Below are positions 13,931 to 28,000 of a DNA stretch of 64,000 nucleotides, in pieces. Position 1 is the first letter of the stretch. Every line of letters begins with the position of its first letter. Both the position numbers and the translations under genes were made by a program. Source of the DNA: Salminus brasiliensis (lineage: Eukaryota > Chordata > Actinopteri > Characiformes > Bryconidae); NCBI RefSeq assembly GCF_030463535.1, contig NC_132893.1, positions 24,764,282 to 24,828,281 on the forward strand, written 5' to 3'. Below the pieces are notes generated by a model. That model was not told the DNA's origin. It did no database searches and was given only the letters and a program-made list of their open reading frames with translations.

Positions 13931-14041
13931 AATGTAATTCTTTTTTTTTTCAGTGTTTTTCAGTGTGTCCAAATGTGGCATGTGGCAGTTTTACAAATTG
14001 TGCACTCTAGCATCAGTAAAGATGCTATAAGAATAACCTCA

Positions 14042-14580
<539 letters not shown>

Positions 14581-15952
14581 CATCAAGATGGTGCATTTAG
14601 ATCCACAGTGAATATTACTCGTATTAAGGTTTTTTTTGAAACATATTTCTGCTTGCCTGACAGACTCCGATCAAAGAAAACGCATTCCATTTACACTTGA
14701 ATTAAATGTGGATCACTGTGCATCCATTCATGTGGTCAGGTGAAAAAACTCCAAGAAGGAAAACATACTATATAAATGGTTAAACATGGTGGAGGCACAG
14801 GCATAATTATGTTAAATTATCCAATTACTTTTGAGCCTGTGTCAGTGTCCTAATACTTACAGACCCGATTGGATGTGTTGCAGCTTCTGTGTAATTTTCA
14901 TATCCTCTGATTTTATGTCCTCTGATTCTGATTGTTGTCCTGATGTTAAAACGAGAATAACTGAATAAATGAACGATGGTCTCTGGCATTTCCACAGTAC
15001 TGTAATATTTTATTCGATCAGCCCACCTTGATGTGCTCTCTTTGTGTTTGCTGTGCAGTGTTGTGCTGCTGTCCTAACAGTGAGTGGTTGTGTATTAGCA
15101 TCGTTGCTCTAGCACTGTCATGCTGTCACTAACCCAGGTACCCATGTGTGCAGGGCAATTCTGTCGCTGCCCCAGCAGTGTTGTGTGTGTTTGCAGAGTA
15201 ATGCATTGTAACGTTGCCCCAATGGGGGGTAAATGATGTTGTAGCTAATGATTACTCTCGCTAGCAGGGGGTGCTGGCTTGCCCCATCAGCTCAACGAGG
15301 CAGGAAGGGATGAAATATGTGCCTTCCACACTACAGAAAAAAACCCTGCTAGTTTCACTTCAAATGCAGCTGGGACACAACAGCTTCTTCTGCTTTTAAC
15401 CCTACTTAGTTCTGCTTCACAGAGCGTACACACTCCATCCGCCCCGTTGTCTCAAGGTGACAAAAGGACCCTTAAATTTGTTTCGGTAGAATAAAAACGC
15501 AGTTAGTTGTTGGTTTTGTGTTGCCTTTGTGTACAGCTGTGCTATATCCCAGGGATCCAGTACAGATGTTTTGCTCCACAGAGTTGCATGTTGTTGCTAA
15601 CTGCAATGCATGCTTGTTCATAACTATCAGATGGGTCATCTGTCTCAGAGCTGCTGTGTAGATGAAGGATGAGCTGTCTAAAATAGTCTGAAAAAGGCTG
15701 AGAGACTGCTGTGTAATTGTAATTATACCCTCATTATTAAAGCCTAATGAAAGATAGTATAAGTTATTAAACCTATAATTATGTGTTTGCTACATATGCT
15801 TTTGAGCATCTTGAAAGGGAAGTAATGATGAATGAAATGTACTGATGAGCTTGAGTGAAAAATAATAATAATGATCATCTGTCAGTCTCTTGCTTCGTAT
15901 TACATGGCGGATCTCTTCTGTGCCTGTTTTCCGTAACCATAATTCCCTGTAG

Positions 15953-16070
15953 ATACACGATCCAGCTGAACTCTGATGAAGTGCATTATGGTGGGCACGG
16001 GCGAATCCAGCGTGACACCAAGTTCTTCACAGAACCGATGGCCTTCAACAATCGACTCAATTCATTTCTG
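15953..16070 (+). CDS. gbe1: gbe1 penultimate coding exon
   Basis: The acceptor is TTCCCTGTAG and the donor is CTG|GTCAGT. The exon starts with one base completing a codon, then encodes 39 residues from YTIQLNSDEV to NNRLNSFL. The pattern LxSDxxxYGGHGRI followed by FFTEPMAFNNR is the conserved beta-sandwich region near the C-terminus of animal branching enzymes. There is no stop or frameshift, so selection has kept this exon. Confidence 0.95.
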
Positions 16071-19000
16071 GTCAGTTCCATTTTATGATTTATATTATTT
16101 AAATGATTATACTAAGTGTATATTCTAAAATGATGTTAGCCTTTATGCAGCCCCCCTAGTGGCCATTGCACAAGGGCAATTAATGTTCAGTGGTTGAATA
16201 TTTTTTAAACTTATTTTTTTAAGTTTAAATGCCAGTGGATTTCTAACATGTTGATGTTAACCTTGCACAGTTGTAAAAGTGGACATGTAGAACATGCATA
16301 CTGTGTGCTACCATGTTTTATAGGCTCCCATTCTTGTTGGATGCACTGTGTTTTCCTCCCAGACTGAGTACACAGTCTCATTTAGAGCAGTTTTGATAGA
16401 TAAGCACAGATTGCTGTTTTAACAATAACACACTAACATTGGCCTAAACCTAGCCCACATTTGGCCAACATGCTGCAATTAATGAATGCCCAGTAGCAGT
16501 TCAGATGCAGCTGCCTGGATCCTATACATTTGTTTGTCCTGTGATATTAATTTAATTGTCATGTCCCAGTCAAATCCAGTGGATCGAGATCAGGGCCAAT
16601 CCAGGTATATTTTAATGAATCGGGTATCGGCTGTGTTAATCTCAATCTCAATCCAGTCCAGAGTCTTTGTTTTAACCATGATGTTCAGAGCTCAATCGGT
16701 CAAGATGCCATAAATGGACATTATTGCCCAGACTGCAGCATTAAGGACGTTCTCAGAAGGTAAATAAAAGAGTTTAGAGTCTGCAGTGTGGAACTATTTT
16801 ACAACAGACCATCATTTTTAATCAGCACTTAAGAACATGTTCAGAACCGAGTGGAGGCTAATGCTAATGCTAACACACACGCTATAGAAACCCAAATCAT
16901 AGCAAATTCACTCACTATAATCCAGTTATTTCACACCAGTAGTTGATAAACAATGACAGATATCAGTCCAGAGTGTGTACCACAACACACACACAGAAGT
17001 AAGCAATTTGACTGTATTGTTTCAAAGGAACTGGGAGGTAATTACTAAAACTGAAACAGCTATAAAAATGTAAGAGGAAACATCAGTCATCTTAGACAAC
17101 TTCAGCCTGAAATGCTGACTTTAGACCAACATATCTTGGCTGAAGTTGTCTGATGGTCTACATTTCAGGTAAAGTCAAGTTCAAATAAACTTTTATTTTA
17201 AATTCATATTTATAACTCATGCTTTAAACTGCCAAGATGACAGCAAGTAATGAAACAGGGGAGAGGGATGCGCAGCTGGCAAGGTATGAATCTTCCTATT
17301 CCTATAAGATCTTACGTAAAGACCTTCTCCAAAGTACTGCCACAGACATTGATGAAAAGCTCAGGGTTGACTCCAGAACGGAAGAGGCTGCATAGACCAT
17401 ATCTTCACCCTGAGCGTCATCATTCAGAGTGTTTTAAGTGCAATGCATCCCTTTACATCGACCTCACTGATTTTTAAAAGCCATTTGACACCATTCACCA
17501 GGAGAGCTTAAGAAGACCATTAGAGCATGACACGTACTAAAGGCTGAGAGACTAAACCTCTTAAGAAAAGTTTTATGCTTATGTGAGCGTAACATCTTTA
17601 TTAACAACACTCTAAAGCATCTTCAAGTGAAGTGAGGCAGCATGCAAAGCCCTATCCTTTGGCACTACCAATCGCTTAATGCATCTGAGAAATTCAGGGG
17701 TTCATACTTTCATTCAGGGACCACTGAATAAGAATGTAGATCCCATTTCAAAAGAAATCAGATACTTGTCCTCCAAAGAACTTGGACAGACTCAAGCAGA
17801 ATGTTTTAATAGAAGCATGAACATCAGCTACATCTCAAGTTACTGCTGATCAGCAGGCCCTTGAGTACAATTAAGAGTTTGTTTACCTTGATCGCCTAAT
17901 TAGCAATAATTATGGTGCCAAAAAAAGACTTCAAGGCCCAGATGAATAACGCCAGAGGTGCTTTTAGAAGATCTGATCCATCTGCAGTTTAGACAAAGAA
18001 AGTCAAACTGTTTTCGTACTTCCAGCTTAAATCTGTGCTTCTGCAAAGGTTCATGGACAAGGTAAAGACTGGTCACAATTGCTATTTCTTTCAATATAAA
18101 ACATTCACTAACCACTGACTACAGTAGCACAATAAAAACCTGTACTAAAAAACAGGCTGTGTTCAATGTGCTCGAAATGAAGATGTGTGGTTATTTTGGC
18201 TTGCACATGCCCTTAAGGTGCCCTAAGAGGAAAAGAGCCCAAGCAATTGTAAGTTGGACCCTTTTGGTAAAAGAGTTGGAGAGTTTGTGTTTTATTGTCA
18301 TGCCTGCCCTTGTTTTGCCATGCCATGTGATTTCTAGCACATGGCTTTGTTTTGTATCTTGTCAGTTCTGGTCCCTCCTGTGCCTGAGTGTTCACACCTG
18401 TACCCAGTTCTTTGCCACGCCCTCTCGTTCCCTCCAGGTGTCCCTGGTCCTTTCTTGTGTATATCTACCCCTGTGTTTCACACTTGCTTTGTTTGTCCTT
18501 GCACATGTTTGTCTTCCCTGTCTTTGATGTGCGCCTATCAGTCAGCGGTTTGTGAATTCAGTGTCCTGTGGTTACTTTGTTTAATTGTCTTGCCTTAGTT
18601 CATATATCTGCAAATAAAGTACCTGCTAATACTTCCACTTCTGCCTCCTGCCTCAGCAAGCCACATGACATATATCCAGATATTTATTTAGAACAGACTT
18701 GTGGGTTGAAGAAGACTGGGCTGAATTTATAATAAAATAATGACTTTAATCATTACCTATGGTGTTAATCATTCATTAAAATCAAATATATTTGTACAGC
18801 ACTTTTTACAACTGGTGTTGTCACAAAGCAGCAACATAAGAATTCCATAAACTATGACCCCCCGGTGAGCAAGCCAAAGGCGACATCATTTAATCCTTTA
18901 ATCATTACATAGAGATATAAATAGAGGAGACCAACCACTGGTTAAAATATGAGTGGGGTTCGTTTATGGATAAAGTCCCTTCCTTCTTAAAAAAGAGCCA

Positions 19001-22000
19001 ATCAGCTCGCCAAACAGCTCGCTAATCAGCTCGCTGTGAGGGGTGGTCGACGTACCAGTGGGCAAAGTCACCCTCGATGTGGAGACAGAGAAGAGAAATA
19101 AAAATGTGAAAAGAAGAGACGGAAGCCTGGTCTGGCCTAAATTGAAATGGTTCAATCACATTATGAGGTTGGAACTAATTGATATATACATTTTTTTAAT
19201 TAAAAAAACACCCACTGAAAGAGGTCTGCTGTATGGTACTGCTCCAAAGAACCTATTGGTACCTTTATTTTTCGAAAAGTGTATTAGCCAGACTCTGCAA
19301 GTCAGATGTTGAAGAAATTGACTGATGCAGAAGGATCAGTGACAAAGTAAAGATACACATTGCATTATGTGACAAACCAGAGCTGCTGAACATCATTGCT
19401 ATGGGAAATAGGTTTTGTAGTCGGGTGTACATTCATAAACATTTCCTAAGCAAGATCCTTAAGTCTTTGCCCTGTAAAGATTACGATTGGGAATTATGGT
19501 ATTTTTTCATTTATTCTCTTCGAAAGCCGCTCTGCACTGAAAGTAGCTGCGGGAAGCAGGATTTAAGAAGAATGTTGAACGATTCACTTTCTACAGGCTT
19601 TGGTGGACTGTTAGATTGTTGTAAGGGGTTAATATAAGAAAGCACAGTTTGGTTAGTCAATTTAAGTAATAGCAGATTTATTGATTATGAAAAAGCGGGG
19701 CAGGTGTGTAATGTACAGTTTAAGGAACTGCCTAAGAGGCTTCAGTTCTAAGACACTCTCTCTCTCTCATGCAGTAATTCTGCAGTTAAAAGGATCCTGC
19801 CAGTCCTCCCACCCTGTGACAGTGTGTCCATTTCCATCCTTGACGTCGGCACGGTGCTCCACGTGTGCGTTTTATCTCCCTAGTCTCCTGGTGAATTCAG
19901 TCTGCGTAATTCCTTTCATGAACATTTCCTAAGCACGATCCTTACATCTTTGCCCTGTTAAGACTTTGATTTAATTATGGTACTTTTGATTTATTCTATT
20001 TGAAAACCTCTTAAGCAGCTCTGGACTGGAAGTAGCTGCGGGAAACAGGTCGGATTTAGGACAAATGTAGAATGACTCACGTTCCGCAGGCTTTAGTGCA
20101 TTTTTAGAAAACATATTTTAACAAGCAAGGACAGCATGTGAAATAGACAGCAAATGACACAGCCATATTAGAATGTCTATCTTCTGAGTACTTCAGAAGG
20201 AAAGTGGTGAGAGATTGGCTTTACTGGGCAGTGTTGAAGCTCTGAATAATGAGAATCTTTCACCCACAAGTATCACTGATGAAAAGAATAGCATGGGTTA
20301 TTAGATTCATTAGTTCTTTCATGTAGCTTGATGATAAAACCTTCAGTCAGAGATGAAGCACACAATTGCTTATTCATATTGATACATATTCAGGCCTGGC
20401 ATTTATGGGACAGTAACTGAACTGTCGGTTCTCTTGTTGATAGTGTTGGATGCAGGAAAGATGCAGGTAAGCCATGAATACCTGAGTGATTTTGACAGTG
20501 GGCCGGTACTCCTTAGTCGGAGCATCTCCACAATGCTCCACAAGGCTTGTACATAGTATTGAGTGCCCAAGACGTATTAGTGTGTAAGGGCAACAAAGGC
20601 TGTGTTGGAACTGACAGAAAGGTTACTGTGGCACAAGTCTCAAGAAGTCACAAGAAATTTGTAATGGCCGCTGTTTCCATTACTAACAACTGACTGAATC
20701 TGGGTTAAACTAATGCCATTTCCCAATTAGTGACCTATCTACAACTTATAGGAGACCTAAAGTTCCATTTCATAATTATGTCACTTGTTCCATATAACGC
20801 ATTAGGCTTTCAGTTCAGCTCCTGTGTTCCTTACCCGTGTGAGAGCTCTCTTATGCCATGGACACACTACATGACTTGTAGTCAGATCATTGTACCCTTT
20901 TACACAATCATTTACTGGTTGTGGTTTACACACTACATCTGATCAGTGACACAGGATTACAAATTACACAATGCCATGCACGAAGCACATTAGCTGTAGC
21001 TAGTTGCAGCACTAACTTCCAGTCACAACACGAACGAACGCCATTTTGCCACTGAACTGCTGATCTACAAAGACATTCCAATATCAGGGCTAAAACCATG
21101 TGAAACCTGGGCTAAAAGTGTGAACTTGACATTAGATGTGTCTACCAAAAAAATCCAAACATCTTCCTCTCAACCGGTTTAAGCGCTTCTATTTTTAAAG
21201 TGACAGACCTGAGAGCTCCCCCTGTATAATAGTATCCAGTTATTACATACATAATTATAATTTTTAAGACTTATGCATATTTGAAAATCATTAGAAAAAG
21301 CAACTGTTTTGTGAATAGATTAAAAAAAAACCTCAAAATTACTGACTGAAAGACTGATAGACTAAAAGATGTTGATACAGAATTTCAATAAAATGTAAAT
21401 GAACAACATTATTGAATATGTACATAAATTACATTTGTGTGGAACATTACTGATTCATAATGGTCGTGATGATTTGTAATGGTAAAAAGATTATTTTTTC
21501 TCCTCATTATTTTTTTATGTCTAACCCCTGTCTTACCATCAGGAAAGCATGTCTCCTTATGCCACTGCAAATACATGAGCAGGTTCTTAAAATGTGAATG
21601 ATTGCCCACCTGGACATCTTTTCTTCCATCTTTGTCAATGAATGGTAGGTGTTAAAGGCTGCATTGTGGGGAAAAGCAGCCTTATTTTCCAGAGGAACAT
21701 CTGATTGTGACAGGAAATGAATTATTAACCTGTGCACAGGTGCCGAACATGTCCTCCATTTTCGAAGAACTCGCACCATGATTTATTTAAAGACTTCCCT
21801 CAAAGTCAGTTTAAAGTTTCTCTTCTCTGGCTTTTTAATGGGAGCTATCATCCCCATTCTCTCTTTTTCTCTCCGTCTTTCTCTGGATTAATATAAACGA
21901 TGACGGATTAGAATGCACAACGGTGGATTAAGTACACTCACGTCTCTGATAAAATGGCAGGCTTAGTGGCTGCGCAGGTGCTGCTCTGTGCACCATTCAG

Positions 22001-25000
22001 GCAGGATTAACTGTTGCTCTGTACACCTAATTCACCCTCCGTTCTGTATGCCCAGCCTGCTGTTAACTGTAGAGGGAGATAGTGGGGGATAGTGTGGGTG
22101 TAGCAGGGTGCGTGTATGTCATGTAAGCTGTGCTTAGGGTTGCCAAACTCTCAATAATTTGCCTTACACTGGCTGTGACCCCTTTTAGAATTATGAAAAT
22201 CAAATCTGTTTTCAGTGGATTTAATTAAATGTTTAAACAATTAGAGTAAAACAGAGTCATGTTTGTCTCCAGACACCTGTTTGAGTTACGATTACCAGTC
22301 TTATTTGATTAACGCTCAGAATGCTCTATAAGAGCCAGAGTAAACTAGCTTAAATGACTAACCTGATAAGTCACAAAGTAAACCATATCAAAATGTCTTA
22401 CTTTTAGCAAGCCAGTACAGACAAGCTAAACTAGCTGAAAACACTCTTTAATTTCTAAGCCAAAACTAAACCTTTTCGTCCATTAATCCTCTTTTAGAAA
22501 CTCCATAATGTGGAAAAATAGCAGGAGTTGTAAAATATGTACAAAATATCTTTGTACAAAGGTTGCAGATTTCTTCGGGTACAGTCTTAGTCCTGTATGT
22601 ACAAATGTTACAAGATCTTGTTTTTTGACTACCGTTATTTCTGCAAAAAAGAATATTAATTAAAACAAAAGACTCAATCACTCACGCATCAAGGTCACAG
22701 GGTCCCCAGTACGTCTACCACACCGAGAATAACAAACACGTTGAGCTAGAACCTTGGCTATGCTGACTGTATACATGTGCAGCAATGTGCCAGGTACCAC
22801 AGCTGTGCGATAAGGTAACTTTGAGGCCAGATGACAAAGACTTTTTGTGGCATTGTTTCCTTCAGTGTGAAACTTCGGGGCCATACAACAAAGGCTGACT
22901 GTGGCATTAACTTTTTCAGTGTGAAAACACACTCATAACAATGAACTGTCTGACCCAGCTCAGTCAGTCTTCTAATATAGAAACCAGTAAACGTAATTAC
23001 ATATAGAATACTTGATTTTCTACACAGCCTTGCAGCATGTTTGTGCTGGTCTGGTACCAATGCAGTGCTGGTTAACCAGCATACCAATGTTCAAAACACA
23101 ACAAATGCTGGTTTGTGCTGGCCTAGTGCTGGTGCAGTGCTGGTTGACCAGCACACCACTGTTCAAAACTCAACATTTATTTTTTTAGCAGGAATATCCT
23201 GGATTCCCATCAGAGGGAGTTGGAAACAGCCTTAGTTCCAAAACAAACTTTTACTCTCTCCTTGTCAGACTGAGGTAGCAGGTGAGCATGTTCTGTTTAG
23301 AAGCAGTTGTAATGTTGTTGTAGGTAGAACAGAGAGGCCGAGTTCTCCTTCTCTTTCCCTTCTCGCGCCCAGAAGGCTTTGTGCACTGACTATTCAGAGC
23401 TCCCCAGAGCAGCTTTCTGTCTCTGAGAGGCAAGCTACAAGAGAATGAACCTGAGTTCAGGTATTGAAGGATTCTCTACATTGAGTTGTGAGTTTACAAA
23501 GTACATTATATGGATAAAAGGAGCTTTTATGGCATCCTATTCAAAATCCATAGATGTTAATATGGAGTTGGTCCCCACTTTGCAGCTCAACGCTCTGCAG
23601 AGTGTTGGATATGTTGCTGTGGTTCCTAAATGCTTCCACTTTACAATAATTGCACTCACAAACAAATTTCACCAACTGGCTTGTTGCAATGGTGGCATCC
23701 TATTACAGAACCACGCTGGAATTCAGTAAGCCCTTTAGAACCACCCATTTTTTCACTAATGTGTGTAAAAGCAGACTGCATGGCTAAGTGCATGAGTTTA
23801 TACACCTGTGGCAATGGGACAAAATTAAACACCTGAATTCAATGATTAACAAGTGTGTCCCAATACTTGTGTCCATTTAGTACTTTGTACCTACATCTGT
23901 TGGTTAATCATACTTTAGCCTATCCATCAGTGAAATTGGACCACTTCTGATCAGATACTGTATTGTTAAAATGGTGGGCCATCCTCAGCTTTGACACCAG
24001 TATTGTAGTGGCGTGTGGCAAAATTAAATGGTCTACCAAACTACATTATCAAGCCCATAGAGGTCCTGATGAAGTTGTTGAGAATACCTAACTGTGCATG
24101 CTTGATGTGTCTCAAACTGCACATCAGCAAGGTGGAGTTACAGGTGTTTCTAATAAAGCTGCCAGCAAGTGTATAACCTCATGCTGATCTCCCTGTTCCC
24201 TTTCTCTTGCCTCCGTCTCCTCTCTCAAGAAATAAAAGTACGAGACATGGAGAAGGATGGAAGGGGTCTCTGAGGCATGGTGAATGCTATGTAAATGTGC
24301 AGCGATTGAATAATTATGGCCTTTAGATCTTTTTTCTGATGAGCGCTTGCTTTGTGGTTGATCGCTGGGAGTGTGCTCCTTCTGTCAATTCCACCAGAAG
24401 GAGGGGAGAAAGAAGAGGAAAGAGAAAATTCAGAACAGAAGAGCAGAAGTTAGCTGATCAAAGGAACGAAAGAAGTCCCCTTTCTCTCTCCTATGTCTGA
24501 ATCCATGAAAGTCTCTGCTACTTATAGTGGAATTATAAAATAATGACGAGAACACCGAAACGAGATGTATAGATCCCTTTGAAGTTTTCCCATTTACATT
24601 TAGCTGGGAAGATCAGCCTATCGACTACAGCCACAGGTCCCAAAACCTCAAGCATACATTGAAGGCACCATGGGCTGAATGACATCCCTTTATTTTAATC
24701 CTGAGCCAAATACTAATAAAGGAGAAGTCACCTCTAAAAATATATATGTTCTTCTATATATACTTCTATATTTCTATGCTTCTATACCCCTATATTCCTA
24801 TACTCCTATACTCCTATATTCCTATATTCCTATACTCCTGTACTCCTGTACTCCTATATTACTATACTCCTATACTTCTATTTTCCTATACTCCTGTACT
24901 CCTATATTTCTATGCTTAGCCTCAACCTAAAACTGAAACCTACCTTATCTGGTCCTAATCCCACACTAACACTACCACTGTTGAGAATCCACCAGATAAG

Positions 25001-28000
25001 TTGTTAACAATTTGAACATTTGTCTGAAATCTCCGGAAGGCTACAGTGGTTGAAAGAACTACCCTTTGAAAGGTTGTTCAGTCCTCCAGTCTGAGTCTCC
25101 CAGAGGGTCCAGATATTTGCTTAAATTCAACTCACAACACACAGGGATAGATATATGTGGAACATGAGGATAAGTTTGAGAATCATGGCTTTAGGAAACC
25201 TTTTGATGGGTATTAAAAACCGACCCATCAAATGGTTCTTTAGTCCATTGGTTCTTAAAGCAGTAAAAGAGTAAACACCCTAAAGACACACTGTGATCAG
25301 AGTAGTGGAAATACACCTGTCGTTGTGTGTGCATGCTCATGCTTATTTCCTAGAACCCATCTATTGTTCTCCCACTGTTGCTCTAAACTGTGGACAATTC
25401 TGATGAGAGTGGGAGTGAAACGGAAGTGATGTACATGTTGTTGTATTTTTTACTCAGGAAAGTAAAATCGAATCTCATCTGGTCACACAGAAACTGGTCA
25501 AAGTAGATCCAGATACTATCCGGATACAAAATGCATGCTAGGTGTAAACAGGTCCTATGCATAGATTTTAAAACATGTGGGGCACAAGGACTGTTTGCGT
25601 ACCGAGCAAACAGGTCTGTCGATGATGTGGTCAACCTGACCCTGCACTTTATCCTGCAACATCTCGACAGCCATGGAAACTATGCTAGGGTTTTGTTTGT
25701 GGACTTTAGCTCGGCCTTTAACACTGTTGTGCCGCAGCTTCTTCAGGCCAAACTCTCCCAGCTGTCAGTGCCAGACTCCATGTGTCGGTGGATCGTGGAT
25801 TTTCTGACAGACAGGAGACAGCAGGTGCGGCTGGGGAAGCACACTTCAGACCTCCGGACACTCAGTACTGGAGTCCCACAGGGTTGTGTTCTTTCACCCC
25901 TTCTCTTCAGCCTGTACACTAATGACTGTCTCCAAAGATCCAGCTGTAAAGATCCTGAAATTTGCAGATGACTCCACTCTGGTGGGCCTCATAGCCAACA
26001 GTGATGAGTCTGCCTACAGAAAGGAAATTGAGCAGCTGGTGTCCTGGTGCAGCAACAACCACCTGCTGCTAAACACAGAAAAGACTGTAGAGATGGTGGT
26101 GGACTTCCGACGCAATCCACCCACCCTTCCCCCCCTCCACATCAACAACACTGCAGTATCCATGGTGGAGTCACTCAAGTTCCTGGGCACCACCATCTCC
26201 AGAGACTTGACCAAGAAAGCTCAACAACAAATGTTCTTCTTGAGACAGCTCAAGAAATTCAACCTGCCACAGACCCTGATGATCCAGTTCTACACAGCGA
26301 TCATCGAGTCCATTCTCACAGCCTCCATAACTATCTGGTTTGGTTCCTCCACCTCACAAGAAAGAGCCAAACTCCAGCGCATCATCAGGACAGCAGAGAG
26401 GATCATTGGATGTAACCTGCCATCACTTCAGCAGATCTACACCAGCAGGGTGAGGAAGCGTGCTGGCAAGATTACATCTGACCCCTCACATCCTGGACAC
26501 CTCCTCTTCCAGACACTCCCCTCTGGTAGAAGACTGCGGTCCATCAAAACCAGCACAACACGTCATGCTAACAGCTTCTTCCCCAGAGCTGTAGCGCTCC
26601 TCAACCACAGTGGACACCTCCCACTGTGACATACACTGTGACATACACACCTCCCACTGTGACCTCAAAACATACAACTGAACTGTACCAAACCGGACTG
26701 AACAGCTATTTTGCACTCTGCCTATTTGCACTATGTCTATTTGCACACTGTACAGATGTTCTTTTCTGTAAATATCAGCTCTTTACTTTCTGTAAATATC
26801 AGCTCTTTATTACCTTTAGTACTTCTTACTTTTTTAATTTATCCCCTACCCTATTTATTGTTTAGTGTCATTTTTCCTTTAGTTTAAGACTGTGTTCTGT
26901 GTTTTTTTTTGTTACTTGTCATACGTGTTGCTCTCACCAAGACAAATTCCTTGTATGTGCAACATACTTGGTGAAATAAAGAGATTCTGATTCTGATTCT
27001 GATTCTGATTCTGACTGATTTTAGAGCCATGGCTTTAAGATACCAAAAGTGGTGGTCCTTTTAGCATTATTAAAAAGCACCCTGAACCCTGAGTCTGAAT
27101 AATGTTCTTTGACGAAAATCTTCTTCCATGAATTTCTTGCAATTAGATATGCCCACCAGAGAGTTCTCCAAAACCCTAAACTCACCTCATGCACTGTCAT
27201 GCGCCTGAAAGTAGAATAAAGTTATAAGAGGTCGTCCGTTTTTTTCTTCTTCTTCCGTGCGTAGATGGACTGGGTTAGTACAGGTCAGAGTTAATGGTAA
27301 GGATTGGCAAATAGACTCCATTAGAGCAGGTCAACACTGAGGTGAAAGACATCGGTACGCAAAAGGAGAACTGGGTCAGATGAGGATATTTGCCTGTTCG
27401 TAAGGCCTCCACTTCTAGCTTTACTTGCCTCCTTATACTGCATAAATATGAAATCCACCTGAAGACGCTGCTGACCTTTACTAAGAGCAGTGCCCCATCA
27501 ACCTCTGTCCATGGGCAAAGGAGTGTTATAAGGGTTATAATTTGCTGTCTTTAAAGACTTGTTTTACCACTTCTTGCAGAGAATTTAAGTTGTAGTCTGT
27601 AGACTGAGGCTTTTACTGGGACTTGCAAGGCAGAAATACAGGAAAGTAGTTCAGTTGCTGAAAGGAAGACACTTTCTGATGCAAAAGTTTTCCCATCTTG
27701 CATGTATTTCCTCACCATAGCCTGCAGTGCTGCTTATCTTGGAGTAACTTTTGTAAAAAGTGAAGATAATGAAAGTTTATGAGGAGGAAATTAACTGCTT
27801 TTCCTTCCGTCTGTCACCCATACAATGGGCGGCTTAATGTCAAGCTACTCCAATGTTCACCTGTGTAATATTGCTGGCTGATGATGAATATATCGCGGTT
27901 TAATGGAAACGGAAAGTGAAAAGACACTTTTTTCAAAGAACAATTTCAAACACATTATCCCCAAACGCAGACTTATGGGAAAAAGCACTTAAAGTATTGC

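Noticed and set aside
24679..24930. Tyrosine/serine/leucine-rich 83-codon frame
   Set aside because: It is an artefact of the 8-base TATACTCC minisatellite.
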